Of a stretch of 64,000 nt of DNA, positions 45,800 through 60,200 are shown in pieces (the first letter of the stretch is position 1; each line of letters starts with the position of its first letter). The translations under genes were made by a program, and so were the position numbers. Source of the DNA: Pagrus major (Eukaryota; Chordata; Actinopteri; Spariformes; Sparidae); contig NC_133221.1 in NCBI RefSeq assembly GCF_040436345.1, positions 19,713,165-19,777,164 on the forward strand. Direction: 5' to 3'. The notes under the pieces are model-generated. The model saw only the letters and a program-made list of their open reading frames with translations, was not told the DNA's origin and did not search any database.

Positions 45800-48700
45800 A
45801 TATCATTTAATCCTTACAAACTTTTTAAATGTGTGTTTTCATGCCGAGGAAGAAAACTAAATTAGTTTCAATTGTTCATGCCATGGTCTTGCTCGAGTCT
45901 TTTTTTTCCTCCTATTGTTTTTCCACTTGGCTGCTAATGAAATCAGCTCACAGAACAATGCTTCATATAGTCAACAATTCCTTTAATGAGCGGACGTAAT
46001 GTAAACAACAGTGCTGCATGTGAAAAGTCATAAACACGTATATTTTTTTAGGGCAAAGATGAGAGTGGCGCTGAAGCCGGTCCGGGCGAGTCCTGGTGAA
46101 GCAGGGAAAAAAGCATGTATTATTCATTGAAAAACTGTGAATGTTAGTGCTGCTTTTCCTTGTTTCAGCACGCATTTTTCCATTTGTCTTGTGATGCTAA
46201 ATTTTTAACGTTTTCCCCACATCGCATTGATGTTGCATATAATTAGTGACTTTACAGCAAAATCACTTCTGACACCACTGTGTTTGCAAATTAGAATACT
46301 TCAGATAGGAGAAATTCAGCTGGGAGAGCGGGGCCGGGAGAAGCAGGAGAGAAGCCTAAATATTATATGCACCGTCCCGGAAAAAGTGACAAAATCATTT
46401 GAATTAACAGAAAAGATGAGAAAGCTAATTGAAAACTCTTGGTTTATTTATATACGTTTAGAAAGCTCATCATGCTTTCAAGAGCAGGATGTGCCCTCTG
46501 CAAACACGACACCGTATCCTACGCAGAAAAAGGCAGGAAACGCTGAAGTGCATATTTGATTTATTTATTTTCACCCAGACGGATACTCAGAGCTTTATAC
46601 AGATTTTGCCATTTGGAGGTTGAAATAATGGATGGGGCGCTCATCCATTTTTAATTCCTCCATGTTGTGTGAAGGGTAAACATGCTGTTTGAGATGTCTT
46701 TTCTCTTCTGAACTGTGTTTTCTCATTATGAGCTTGTGTATAGGGAGCAAAAAGTAGTCACGAAAGTGCTTGAAGTGTGTTGCAACAAGTCATTGAGGGT
46801 GCCTTTCCAATAATGCCTATTCCCAAATGCAGCTCATTTCTGAAGAGCAACAAAAAGCTTCCATAGGTGCTCCTTGTCGCATTATATATACGAGAACAAA
46901 GTCAATGATGGTTGCGATTTTCCTTTAATTAATTTGTAGTGCTCAGTGATCTAAGGACAGGGATCTTTGTTGACAGACCATCCACCCATGGGAAGTTATT
47001 CTGCGAGTAATACAGTGCAACAGCAGCTCTCAGTTTGGACCCAGACACCAGCCCACAGATCCGCTGATAATTTGGAATCATTTTTAATAAGTCGTAATTA
47101 CACAGAGGGTCTGATTGTGCTCTGCAGCCCTTGAAAATGAAATATGTTACATTGGGGCCTGATGGTAAAGGATATTGCTTGCCGTTCATACATAATTGAG
47201 CGATCTTGAATGTCAAACCAGTGGGAGAAAATGCAACAGAAGCAACAGTACACCTCACCACAAAGCTACACAGCATCCTCTACACTCTGAGCCAGCCAGC
47301 AGAGAGGAACATGTGTTATGTGGTGTACCAAAGTGCCCGAAGGAGGTGTACATTGACAGGTTTTGTATTCAAGAGTGCTTTCCCCAAACTGCTGCTCTTT
47401 AGGTAACTACTGCTACGCTTCTTAAATTGAAAAACGCCTCCTTTTTTAAGGCCGAACCATGTGCAAATCATGTGTTTTTACCCTTAACAGACGATTAAAT
47501 CAGCTGAAAAATGATATAGAGATGTAAGCGTCTTCTGTCTGTCACATTTTCCTTCCGGTCTCCTCCTCTCTGATGGAGGGTGGAGGTCTGGCAGGAGGAA
47601 GAGAGTTGTCTGTAAGCAGATAACCTGACTTTGTTAGTAAATGAAATACAAAAGGAGCTCGGGGATGGGAGCGTTTTATTTCCTCCTCCTCTTTATAGAT
47701 AAATGACTTGCTGTCTCCAGAGCAAAGAGCCATCTTTATATTTTTGACGTTTTCCTGTTTAATGCGTTGTATATCTTGTGCAGCCCATCTTTATGCTCTG
47801 CCTTTTTGCATTTTCTTTTAAGGCTCAAATGCAGTTATTGATGCGCTGCCTCTAGTACATTATGCATTATTTGTTAGTAAGTACCATTTTTGCATACTGA
47901 CGGTAACAAGAAAATGCACGTATGGAAATTCTAATATAAATTGACTTATATGTATAGGCTTAGACTCTGCTCACTAAGCTCTTCTGCAAATAATATATAG
48001 TTCTTCATGCTGCTAATCCTGAAGAGGAGTCTTAAAGACTGTCGGCTCGAGGGAGAGAAAAAAAACAACCAGGACCTTTAGCTTTTAAAGACTTTTATCT
48101 TATATTACAGGAATGACAGATTGTGCCTCTTTCTCAGGCTTTTATGCTTTGTTTCAAGAGGCCCGGGAAGGGGGGTGACGAGAGATGCATGAGGAGACGA
48201 AGGGTGATATTGATAAGGATGGAAGGTGCAGAGGAGTGTACTCCAGTGTAATGCAGCTTTATGATGCCCTTTTTCATTTAGCATGAATGGTTTTTATGAT
48301 TCCATTTCTTGGGTGAACAGGGATGAAAGAGAACTGAGGGGTTGAAACAGACAGAGGACACATCGGCATGAGGGAAAAACTTTGCTGGCTCCACCGCCAA
48401 CACCATAAAACCTTTGCACTCATGTCTATCCTCAATCACTGAGCGCCTAAAATTGATATTCAAGCAAAAATGTGAATGAATGTGGCTGCTAACAGCATGT
48501 GTTTGCCTCCAAACAGCTTCCCTTCTTACAACCTGGCTGGTAATAAGCTGCCAGCTGTATTCACCCCTCATTAACAATTTGCACATTTTAGCTAAGCTAC
48601 ACATTTATTACCTTATTATCAGATTTTATTTGTCGGGGAAAAAAACATTTTTTGTCAAAGCATTTCATTTTTCACACTGAGCTCGTTTTCACAGTATTTA

Positions 48701-49630
48701 ACACTGTTTTTCCTGCCAAAGAGTATTTGCATTTGTGTTTTTTCTTTTCTTATTCTCACTGAAAATTCCTACAGATTCAGTACATCTTAATGGATTTCAC
48801 AACATTTGAAGGTACAGTATAATGTGGAGTCACATAATGCATGTTTCCAACCCCTTCTAATATAAATCACCCCCTCTCTGTCACTTCAGTAAACACCAAG
48901 AAACAAAAGATGCAGTCTCGGGCTGTTTTCCAGCCACACTAACCTGAACTACAAGACATCTATGAACCTGTATCCTTTATATTTTCACATACAGCAGCAG
49001 GAGGGTCATTATCTTTTATGTTTTTTTAATTCATCACCAACTCTTGGACACCATCCATAACTGAACTTATATCCAGTGTATGCAGATATTTTCTCATGGC
49101 CTATATTAGTGTTGAGGGGACACTGTGTTGTCTTTGTATTTTATGGTATTACAGTCTATAAGTGTTGGAACGATACGTTGTTGTCTTTGTAAGCAAGTAA
49201 AACAAAAGAGCGTAAAAGTTTAATACAGTAAAACCTGTAGGGATGATTTCCAGTGGAAGAGGAAGAAGAATTCAGATCATTTACTTCAGTAACTTAAGTA
49301 AAAGTATCAACACCACAATCTGACAATACTCCATTACAAGTAAAAAGTACAAGTACTTGAAAATGTGTGTTTTTTTTTTTTGTTTTTTTTTTTTAAAAAA
49401 AACAAACGATTTGGAAATGAGTGTGAGAATCATGATGATGGAAGAAAAGTGTTACTTTATATCAGATTATTCATTCTGTAAAACTTGCCAGCAAGTTTTT
49501 TCACTTATTTTAAGAGAGTGAAGGACCCAATAATACAGACGGAAATTATTTGGTTAAGTAGCACAGAATAAAGTTACAGATAATGTATTTCTCAAGGAAA
49601 GTACATGCACCTCATTACTTCAAAAACGTT
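45800..49630. other. Spacer, presumed casz1 upstream flank (part 2)
   Basis: No supportable gene. TAATTA-type homeodomain cores recur (for example 46930 and 47093). A minus-strand frame at 46929-47276 encodes 115 aa without recognised motif. A T/A homopolymer lies at 49371-49403. Confidence 0.45.
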
Positions 49631-49631
49631 A

Positions 49632-50306
49632 CTTAAAGGTCCAGTGTGTAGGATTTAGGGGCATTTAGCATTAAAGTTGTAGACTGCAACCAACTAATTA
49701 TCCCTCCTCTCTTGCTCCCTTAGAGTGGCTGCTAAAAGGCAACATGGTTGAAAGCCATGGATCTAGTGAAAGTGAAATCAGGATACAGATGTGGATGTTC
49801 ATTCCTGTGAAGGCTGCTCAGTGGTGCTAACTTCCCGTGCGCACTTGAGACTTTGAGCCGGCTAACTTCCGGTTTAGCACCCGGCTAACTTGAATATGGA
49901 TACAATTATTTAATCCTGCGGCTCTTCAAAATGCTATTAGACTGAATGGATCAAATTATGATAATGTATCCAGCATTTTACAGCTGATTTTTTCACAATG
50001 TAAGCTCATGGGAAAAAGTCTTTTTGGGCAACAGTGCATCACGTGAAGCTGTGAAGCCGTGAAGGCCTTCTTGAGAGTCAGTGTTCGGTTTGTCCATTCT
50101 GGACTACTGTAGAAAGGTGGCTGTGCAACATGGCGGATTTCGCGGAAAAGGACCTGCTCCCTCTGTAGATATAAAAGGTTCATTCTAAGGTAACGAAATC
50201 ACAGCGATTCTTAGATTTGGGTGATTGTAAAATAATGAAAACATAATTATGATGATAATTTTCAATTCTTCTCTGTAAATCTGACTAAATCCTACACACT
50301 GGACCT
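49632..50306. mobile_element. MITE family D (about 675 bp)
   Basis: Left end AAAGGTCCAGTGTGTAGGAT and right end ATCCTACACACTGGACCT are perfect inverted repeats over 18 bases. These ends match a MITE very common in percomorph genomes. No transposase frame. Confidence 0.85.
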
Positions 50307-50309
50307 GGA

Positions 50310-53300
50310 GAAAAATGACATTTGTATTTGAATTGTCACGTAAGTCCATGAGAGTAGCTGCATCCTTCTCAGTCAACCAGATCCCTTTAATATTTTTACA
50401 AGCTCTCATTCAATTTTTCTTCATTTTCTTGGACATCTGTCTGTCTATCTCTCACATTTGCTCACATTTTTCCTCAGGTTCCTGTCGACAAAGAAATCTG
50501 CAGAGTGTGTTGCAGTTTCCTCCTCGTGTCCTTTACACGTGTGCCAGCAGTTTGTGTCTGCTATGTAGTGGAGATAAGTCAAATAAAAGAAGACACGAAC
50601 TTCTGATGCTTTTGTAATTTAATGTTCCTCAATTGGCTTATTTCTGCCATGAGTATATAATATCTTTCTCCTAAATTCAAAAGTAATATCTATTATTTTA
50701 TCTCAGTAAAGGTTTGTGAAACAAACTTCTAATATTATCTCATACGGATGCACGTTGTGGCTCAGGAGCAGATCTTGTGATGACTGCGCTCTGATTGATA
50801 CACACTTACATCTTTATCCACTGGCACTGAGTGGAAGCAGAGCAGCTGATATGTTTCTAAATAGGGAAATAAGGCAAATTGTAATTTTGTAGATGTACTC
50901 AGCATCTGATAAGCTCATATAAATCCTTTAATTCTTGACGTGAGCGGACCTCGACGTTGAAACAGAGACCTGAAAAGGTTTGTAAAACATATTAGAGGAA
51001 TGCTTTGGATGGACGACTTCCTTGATCCTTACTTACTCATCTCCGCTCTGTGATCCCGATACCGATACTAGCGTTTAAAGCATCCACTTCCCGGGAACAG
51101 GGCATCATTTTTCTGTCTCTCAATAAGGTTTTGTGGTTTTTATCCTCTGTGTCTAAGGCACATAAAGGCTTTATAAGGGTGCTTACAGACAGACTCGAGT
51201 GGAATCAGGCTTTTTGAATCTGTTTAAATGATTTTAAAGGCGGGGCAGAAGGCTATGATTCTCTGATTTATTGCTTCCCCCCTCTTAGTTCAGATTGATG
51301 TTTTGCTTTTCCATGCCTTCCTGCTTTTATGGCATCATCTTGTGTCCAGAGATGTGGCTCCTCCAATAAAGAGCCTTTTAACTTTGCTCACATTTCTATA
51401 AAAAAAACAAACAAAAGGGATGAGAAACTGCTTTGGAAACGTATGGAAATTCATTATATTTTAACACGTGTGCACAGAGCATGTGTGATATGAATGAGAA
51501 ACTTTGCAATTCCTGCGCTCTCCGTAACACAATACAATATAAAAAAGAAAGGACATTGATATTTTATTACTGGCAGTATATTTATAATTCTCCTTGAGGC
51601 TTTCAGCAAGGGACAGCCAATCACATGTTATGGTGTGCCGCTGTATTAAGACTCATGCAACAAGAAAATCCTCTGAACCATGGCGTCCTCATGTCATAAG
51701 TGTCACATTGGGCTGTTGTCTAAACAAAGACATGGCCTGGAAACACGAAGGAGTTAGGGGGACAGGTTAGGCACAACGAGAGACATCCATTTTAATTAAA
51801 TGTTACACAGTCCCACTCGCAGGCCTTAATACAAGTAGGCTTACTGCAAAGATCTCATTTAGGACAAACAAGATGACTGCATCTTTCTCTAACTATCACC
51901 CACAGCCGAGGAGCGCCCTGTGATACAGGCCTGTAAAATGACTGATGTTTGTAAAAAGCGACATTTCTGCCTAGTAAGCACTTCTACGGGGACGCTCCTG
52001 AGTTTTTATGTGCGGGTTCATAAACTCCCAGACTAATGCACCCTGACACGCTGTTTTGATATCATTACAGCATTATACTCATCCTTTTTTTGAGCGAAAA
52101 AACGTGAGTACTTAGAAAGTCGAAATTCATAAATAAATTTATGTCAAACTGCACTTAATATTGATTTTGTTAGTGTACAGATTCAATAATAAGGTACCGA
52201 GTGCATGAATATTTAAATATAATCTTCATTTCTGCATCTCCTAATGGCCTTTTCTCCTCTACACTCAATTTAAACACAATTTGGAAACTATAATGTATTG
52301 AAAATGACTGGAATTCTGCAATAAATCATGGCGGGGATACTGTGTGCCTTTTATAAGATAGTCCAATATTAGTCTCTGGGGGGATCCGCACAATTAGATT
52401 TCTGTTTTTTAAACTTGGCAATTATCATTCACCAGAAAGTGTTGTCTCCCCTTTTCCAATTTCCATGCAGAAATGGAGGGAAGCCTAAATGGACTACAGG
52501 CTAACCAGAGACGTCAAAGGTCAAATTACAGGCAGTGAAGTGCACCACAAAGCATGCAAATGATCCCCACAACGTTACTTTGTTTTCACTGTTTGCTGGA
52601 AACTCAGCAACCTGCATAAAGTCAGTTATTGTTAACAGCTAATGGATAAAAGTAAAAGAAGAAGAGTGATGCGTCGTTCAAGGCAGCCGTCCAAGCCGGC
52701 GTAAATGAATGAACAAAACCCTCTAATAGGCATGTGGAGCCACAGCGTGCGATCCATATGATGGCTATCAATAATTCATTCTTGGCTTTGGCCTTTTGGG
52801 AGACATTAAGGTAATATGAAGAGCAGTCAGGCCAAATGGTTTTGCAAATCCTTTTTAAGCAGCGTACACGGTATCATTTACCTGATTTCTGCACAAGTAG
52901 CAACTTTATAGTGAGTCTAACTGTTTTAGATAAGCACAATCAAAGACACTTGTGTTTCACTTTATTTGAGGGATTAGAGGCTGGATAAGTCGTGTCAAAA
53001 CAATTTTGGTCACATTGCTTTTTTATCCGTGTAATGTGATGAAACATTAAAGGTGCCGTTTAGAATAAATACCAACTTTCAGCAGCACACACTGAATTCA
53101 AAAAAGCAAGAAAACATAGCTCATATGGGCTTCACACTCTGCCATATTGACAGCTGCTAATAGTTTGTTGTTGGAACTTCCTCTGTAAGCATCATCGCCC
53201 TGCTGGCCCATGTGGTTCTGGTTCCTCCATCACACTTTGTTGTCTTTGCTCGCCCCCAGAAAAAGCACTGCTTCAGCATTAATAATTGGCTTTTCAGAGA

Positions 53301-53940
53301 CATTTTGATTTGTCCCCGCACTTAGAAGGAACATATGGATGTGATTTGTTTGGAGAAACAGGCTTCCATTCACACACAAACGGTCAATTGATCTCACATG
53401 ATAAAAGTTCACTGAGGATTAGCAGACTTTAATCGTGAGCCGAGTAGAGGGATTTTCCTGAAAATGCTTTCCCGAGTGGTATCAGCACAGAAAGCCTCTG
53501 CGGCACATGAGGAGTTTGTTGGGTCTGTTCAGTTTGAGTTCCCAACATTTAAAGGAAAACACTGGGTTGTATAAAACTGTCACTATTGTTTTATAAAGGC
53601 TGAAGACACTAATTCAAGTATATTTACTAGCATGATTAAATTGAATAAAAGAATTGAAATGTTTTATTTATTATAACCATTTCTCACATTTATGCGAGGT
53701 AACACTGTTAATCAACTAAAAGAAAAGCATATTTTGGCCATAAGTCTCTTATTCCATCCCGCACACCAATGTATTTCTGCACCACAATACCGTACTGTTC
53801 CTCAAAGTGACATCACTAAGAGGAAATTACATCATTTAAGAGTTTGAAGACAGAAAATTCAAATACTGTTGAGGTTTGTTTTTCTTTAAGAACATTTTAT
53901 GGTACATTTTTCTTTGTCAAGCATAACATATCCACCCATC
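50310..53940. other. Spacer, presumed casz1 upstream flank (part 3)
   Basis: No gene or recognisable transposon across about 3.6 kb. Such transposon-poor stretches beside developmental transcription-factor genes often hold conserved noncoding enhancers, but sequence from one species cannot show that. Confidence 0.4.
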
Positions 53941-53954
53941 AGTCAAAAACTAGC

Positions 53955-54245
53955 AGAAAACAAAGTTTTTATGACATTTAATAACAACCACTAATGAATG
54001 GTAAATTAATAGGTAATTAAGCATTAGTTAATAGTTATTTCACTGACAACAAACAATTAAACCATTTATTAAGGAATTGTTTATTATAAAGTTGCAATTT
54101 ATGTTTATAAACCTTTACAATTGCTTAATAAACAGTTTATAAAACATTTCATTGTTTGCTAACAGTGAAATAACTATTAACTAAAGTTGAATTACCCATT
54201 AATTAACCATGTGTTAATGATGGGTATTACAAAGTGTTGCCATTT
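53955..54245. mobile_element. AT-rich fold-back MITE
   Basis: TTAGTTAATAGTTATTTCAC near 54025 is mirrored by GTGAAATAACTATTAACTAA near 54165. AATTAATAGGTAATTAAGC pairs loosely with ACCCATTAATTAACC further out. The right edge is ATGGGTATTACAAAGTGTTG. No coding capacity. Confidence 0.8.
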
Positions 54246-54249
54246 TTCA

Positions 54250-57200
54250 AAATGTATTTGTCTACAACTTTTATAGAGTTATACTTTTACTTGGTAAGTG
54301 TTGTGTTAGCTTTGACCACAGAAACTCTAGACCGTATAACACAGGAGCTTAAAGAGGCAGTATGTAGTTTTGGGAAATAAATTTACATAACATGTAACAT
54401 GTAATGTGTAACATGTATGTTTGGTTATGATTAAAATCTTAAAATGCCAAGGTCCAGTCCAACCAGTTTCCATTTAATGACCCTGCTATCATTCCTGGAT
54501 CCCACCTTGTTTTCCCTGCGTGCGCACAGAGTGTATATACAGTGTAGACTTAAAGCAGTTTGACTCCTCAGCTCAGTGATTAGTCCACACACACCATATT
54601 ATGTAAAGGTGGCCCGGCAGTGGCGGCTAATGGCCTCCCTGTCTCTATAAGTTATGGATGTAGCCTTTTGTGCTGCAGGGTCGCACATAAAGGCCCCTCT
54701 TTTTAATTCACAGTCACCCATGGTCAGGCTAAATGGCTGACAGTGGAATTGGAGGCCCACATTTATTCCAGTACACACACATTTTGTTTCAAAAATGGCT
54801 ACTGACGTTGACTAAGGAGCTCGAGCTGCTTTTTCTGCACTGTTTCTACAAGGTTAAATATCTGACTGAGCGCAGTGTTTTCTGCTTGTGTATGAAAAAT
54901 GTCTCACTTTGAGAGATTAATAGAGAACACTTCCTGAAAATATATTTTAGAGTACACAACAAAGAGCACATCTAAAAGGTACAAGTGATGATAGACTACA
55001 TGCTCGTAAGAAACTGACAGTTAAAGTACTTTTCACAACAGTCTCAGCAGTATCAGTATTTAAGCTTGTGTTTCTCTGTTATTTATGTTTTTATTTGCGT
55101 TCACCCGTTGAAATTAAAGACTGTGTGTTAAACTTCATGATTGCTTGTGTAAATTATAGGGAGATTGAAAAGATATCTGTAAATACACAAAGAGAGTTGG
55201 AGAAAAATGATTTTTTTAATAGTTTTCCCAGACAAAAACATGCTAATAAAAGAGCAGAATCTATTCAACATAAATGTGCCATGCATTGTGGTACAACATG
55301 CACACCTGGCAACCGTGGTAAGTAATATCTCTAATTCAAGCTTCATAACATAAAAGCCATAAAAGCTCGGCCTGGCAGCCTTTCATGTTAATTGTGTCTG
55401 TGCCTTAAAACAAAGCTTGTTCTCGCAGCCTAACACTGATTACAAAATGTTGCAGAATCCTGATCTGTGCATTTCTGAGCAGCACTTCATTTTTTTTCTC
55501 TCCTCGAGTAGATTATTAAAAATTGATCATTCTTTGTAATAGCTTCATTTCTGTCGGTTTTCATATTTTAATCCTGTTTTAAAGAAAACACGATACATTA
55601 ATCAAATATGACACAGCATACTCTTAATGTAATCATGCAGGGGGAAATATGAATTGCAAATGCCTCACCAACCAACCCCCCATCCCCCCAATGTACTTCC
55701 ATTAATGTTACAAAATAAAATAATCATGACCATTTTAAATAGGAATCAACTACATGGAATGCGACGGAATATTTTAGAATTGGGTTTGTGCGAAAAGGCG
55801 AAAATGCAGAGGCTTTACATCAAAAGCCGGCAGCGTAGTGCTGTGAACAAGCGCCGGTGCCTTTGGGACAGCGACTCAAGACAAATGCGAGACGACGCAC
55901 GCCTCGCCAGGCCCCATTTCCTCACTGATCGAGATGGAACACAAGTTTTCTGTGTCAAGAACAAAGATTCTTCTTAGCTGAGATCACTCTTGACTAATGG
56001 TACATCATCACTTCCTGCTCCACTGTCCTTGTTGACCAGATTGACAGGTTGAGCCCAGGAGCCCTGAGTGAACTACAGAGATTGCATGTCTCTCCATTCA
56101 CAATAGATGCTTGAGAAATTGAAGATTAGGTCATAAGATAAAAAAAAGAAAAACAACTGGTGCCTTTAAGTTCCTGAGAGCTGGAAATTAGTGCACTGAT
56201 GACATCCTGCAATTAATGTAATACATTATGAACGACTAGGCGCCACTATAGATCTGTACAGGATTGCATTTATGCACTAAAATATCTCATCAGCATTTAG
56301 ACGTTTTCCTTAAAGAGATTGGGACGGAGCATTCCAGAGACATTCGCTCGAAATGGAGAGGCACCTTTCAAAACAAGTCAATATTCAGCACAGAAGAAAG
56401 AGGTCCTAATTAGATTCATTTGCCTCTTGGATCAATGTTTTCCTAGGGATGTGAGTTATAAAGTCAGAGTGGAGCATAAATAATCAAAAACAAATAAAGA
56501 TGTGTGTTTGGAGAAATACGGCTGATAGTGCTCATAAAATCTCAGCCCAGCATGCAAAAAGCAGAATGAATATTTAAAGATGGGAAGGGAAGAAAATAGC
56601 TCAGGTGGAAGAAAAAAGAGTCAGTTTCTAAAAAGGTCTGACCTTGGCCGGCAGAGTGGAGGAATCCTTTAGAGGGTACCTTGGCCATACTTAGGGAAAA
56701 GTAGATAATTTGTTAATGTCACGCACTTGTTGGAAATGGCAGATAAATGGATTTCAGCCATTATTTTCCAGCCTAAGTGAAGTGAAGGAGGAAACGTTGC
56801 GGAGAGGACAAACCCAGTTATGACTGATAAGTGTCTAAAAGCTAATGAAGGCTGGCTAGGCCAAGGTCAATGGCTGCTAGTGAGATGCTATGTGCTGCTC
56901 CGTTGTCCTGCCGCTTAAATATAGAGGAAATATACATTGAGCTTTTAACACCTTGAAACATAGGAGAGACTGGTATATGAAATATGGGCATGTAATGGCT
57001 TTTTAATGACGGCCTCCCAGCCCACTATTCTGGCCTGAGATTGGAAATCGGAGGTGAACCTTGATATCACTGCGCTAAGTGCTTGTAATGCACCGTAACT
57101 TCTGGCCATCCTGTTGAGTGAGACAGTTCAGGCCAGGAGATAAATGCCCCTGTACTGGACAGGGCCTCTGCTGGCAGGAGGACACTGCACTCCCTGTGAT

Positions 57201-60200
57201 CCCAGCCAGAGTTAGTCTGCAGTTCAAGACAGCGACAGGCCAGTAAGCACTGATTTGTAGCTGTGTGCAGGTCAAAGATGTCCAGACTTCTCAATAAAAC
57301 TGGGTTGAAATAAATAAACAAGTAAATCTGTCTTTTTATATCTTTATAATAATTGACACATTTTGTTGAAAGAAATATAATAAATAAAACTTTGTGCACG
57401 TTCCTACTAAATTTTGGCTCGGTTTTACACTAGATGTCACAGTGACTTTTCATGGAAAATGACATTTGGCACTGATTTAAAGACACATTTTAAGACTTGT
57501 GAGAATCCTCTCTTAATAAAATATTTGTTCCAGTTTGTCCTTAAAAAGTTCAATAAACACTTTAAGGACCATTTATTCCATCTGTAAAAAATGATCACCC
57601 ATAAATCTGCAAAAAATGTTTTGCTTCAGAAGTTATTTACTGCAGCTGTCTACATTTTCATCAAACACCAACACAATGGCCAGAATGAATGTCAGCAAAG
57701 TAAGTGTTTGCAAAACCACTGCTAAGTTAAAACTTTATGTTTCTTTATCTTAAATTTTCTTTTTATGTCCTGTCAAAACACTGTGTGTATGCTCTGGTTA
57801 GCTTTAGGCACAAAAAACACTTGATAGTGGTTTTACAGACATCATGGTTCAGCTAAAAATACTTGTTTTGTCGCCGCAAACATGGCTGGAGAGTCAAAAG
57901 AATCCCGTTTTCATCAGTAAAAACACAATGCTGAAACTCAGACTTGAATAGCGTTCGCTGGTTTGGTAGCCTTCTCATCCACCACTGTCCCCTCCACCTC
58001 CAGATATGAAAGTCAGGTAATAAACATGTAACGTGAGCGGGATATGACACATTCGTACTAATGTGAAATTATCTGTGGTTTGCTGAAACATTTTGTCCCA
58101 GCAACTGGGCTGCAAACACAGAAGTTCAAATTTCTCCATCGCACACATTAGTTTGTCAGGGACATAGACTGTATAAAACATGGACATAGTTTGGGGACAA
58201 GAAAATGGATTTCTCAAGAGCCAGAGCTGGGTTGCTGTCAGCTAGCTAGACAGCTAGCTGACACTTACAGAAGCCACGCTCCCGAGTCATGCTTAAATTT
58301 AAGCCTCAATATAATTCAAACGAGAGAGCAATATAAAGATTCACCCCCGTACATAAAATTAAATTAATTGAAGACAAAAAACATTTTTTGTACCAGGCTG
58401 ACTCGCTTTTGGAGCCAGCCCCAAGTGGCCATTCAAGGAACTGCAGTTTTTGCCATTTCTGTGTTGGCTTCATTTCTCGGTCCTGGAGGTCGCTGCATTG
58501 TTCAGAACTTCATTGAATAAAATGTGCAAAAGTGTCTTTGGCTTCACTACACAGAATTAAAACATCACAAGCCAATAACTGAAGACAGACAATGAAACAG
58601 CATCAACAAGAATTCCAAATGACAAAGATAAAGCTTTAAAAAAAATTGAATGATTAATTAATACTGGATGATAATTTGGATCATCTCAAATTTCAGCTCA
58701 ACGCTGCCTTTGGTTGACAAACACATCATCAATCTACACAGCGAAAAGCCAAGCATCATCCAAGGGACGTATTGGTAAGAAAAACACACTTTGCGGTGGA
58801 ATAAATGTTTTCACCACACAAGAAAACACATTTTTCCTCGTCCTTTTAGCAGCACATTCTCAGAAGTCACAGAAATATCAGGAGGCAGAGAGAGAGAGAG
58901 AGAGTGAGTGGAAGATGCTTTGAATGCTGCTACGGTTTGGGTATACGCTGACCCTTGGCTGGACTCTCAGTTTTGACTCCCATAATCCAATCAGCTGGGT
59001 GAATAATTACAAAATAATAACACCGGTGCAACATCATCTTGGCTCCATCCAGTAGAGTGGCTTCCCTTCCGCCACTTGTGTGCTTAATGTCCTCTAAAGA
59101 CCCATATTACACCCCAATTAGATGGCACTCTTGTTTCCTTACATCAAGGGCTTGACTCTACTGGCTTGTCACCCTCCCTTGGCCTAATCAATTTCATTAC
59201 TCCAGTTACAGCCCCAGCCCCGGGAAAGCTGTGCCCTTAAACTTCAGCTCCTGCTTCAATCGATCAATAGCTCGCGTCCCTGCCAAGGTTCCATTTAAAG
59301 TTCATTTATTTCAAGCCATCATATAAAACAAGACAGAGCATCGATGCAGCCCCACTTTGTTTTATTTGACTGAGGATTTCCACCATGACACTCAAATCCA
59401 CTCCGGTTTACTCCCAAAGCTGTTCTGGGAACAGGCAGCAGGTAGGATCACAATACAACCCAGCTTATTTACTTCCTGTTTTTCCACCCAGTGCTCTGAG
59501 TCACACGTGCACTTCTGCTGTATTGTTATGCAGACAAAAGATAATTTATTTCCCCTTAAATGATATGAAACGTATTACACTATTCCAAAGCTGTTGCCTG
59601 AACATAAATTCACAGTTTTCTATATGCAAAACACAACATGTCACACACGTTCAAAACTCGTGTTTTTCTCCCGTTGGAGCAAAACAATTTAAATTCTACC
59701 TTTTTTTTGCCTCAGGATAGAAACACTGAGCAACATGAGCAAACTCTTAAAGTGTAAGTGCGTGTTTCTGTGAATAATCGCACACATAAAATTTCACAGA
59801 ATGCACCTTCTGCACAGTTCCTTCTTCACAGTTCCCCTTGGATCACACGTGAAGTGTAACATCCTATATTATCACCAGTTAATTAATGTCAATGATTAAT
59901 GAAATATAGCTGGGTCTGTCTCCTCCATTACATACTTTATTTGTGAAGTCTATAGAGATGCCAAGCTTTGGTGCACAATTATATACAGAATTAAGATCCT
60001 TAAATATTCATAAGGGCTATATAGAAGATGATCATGATTGTGAAAGCCTGCATCTTCAGCCCTTCATTAACCAGACAACTTCATTATCATTCACAGCTTG
60101 ACAAATCAGTGGCATGGTTTTGGAAATCTAATGAAGATAATTTGCTTTGGATATTGTGAATGAGGTCCCAATTTACATGAAAGTGGCCCCCAACATTGAT

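Noticed and set aside
46929-47276. 115-codon minus-strand frame starting MLCSFVVRCTVASVAFSPTG
   Set aside because: No recognised domain or splice context. AT-rich start and lone position in a gene-free region make chance or a conserved noncoding element more likely.
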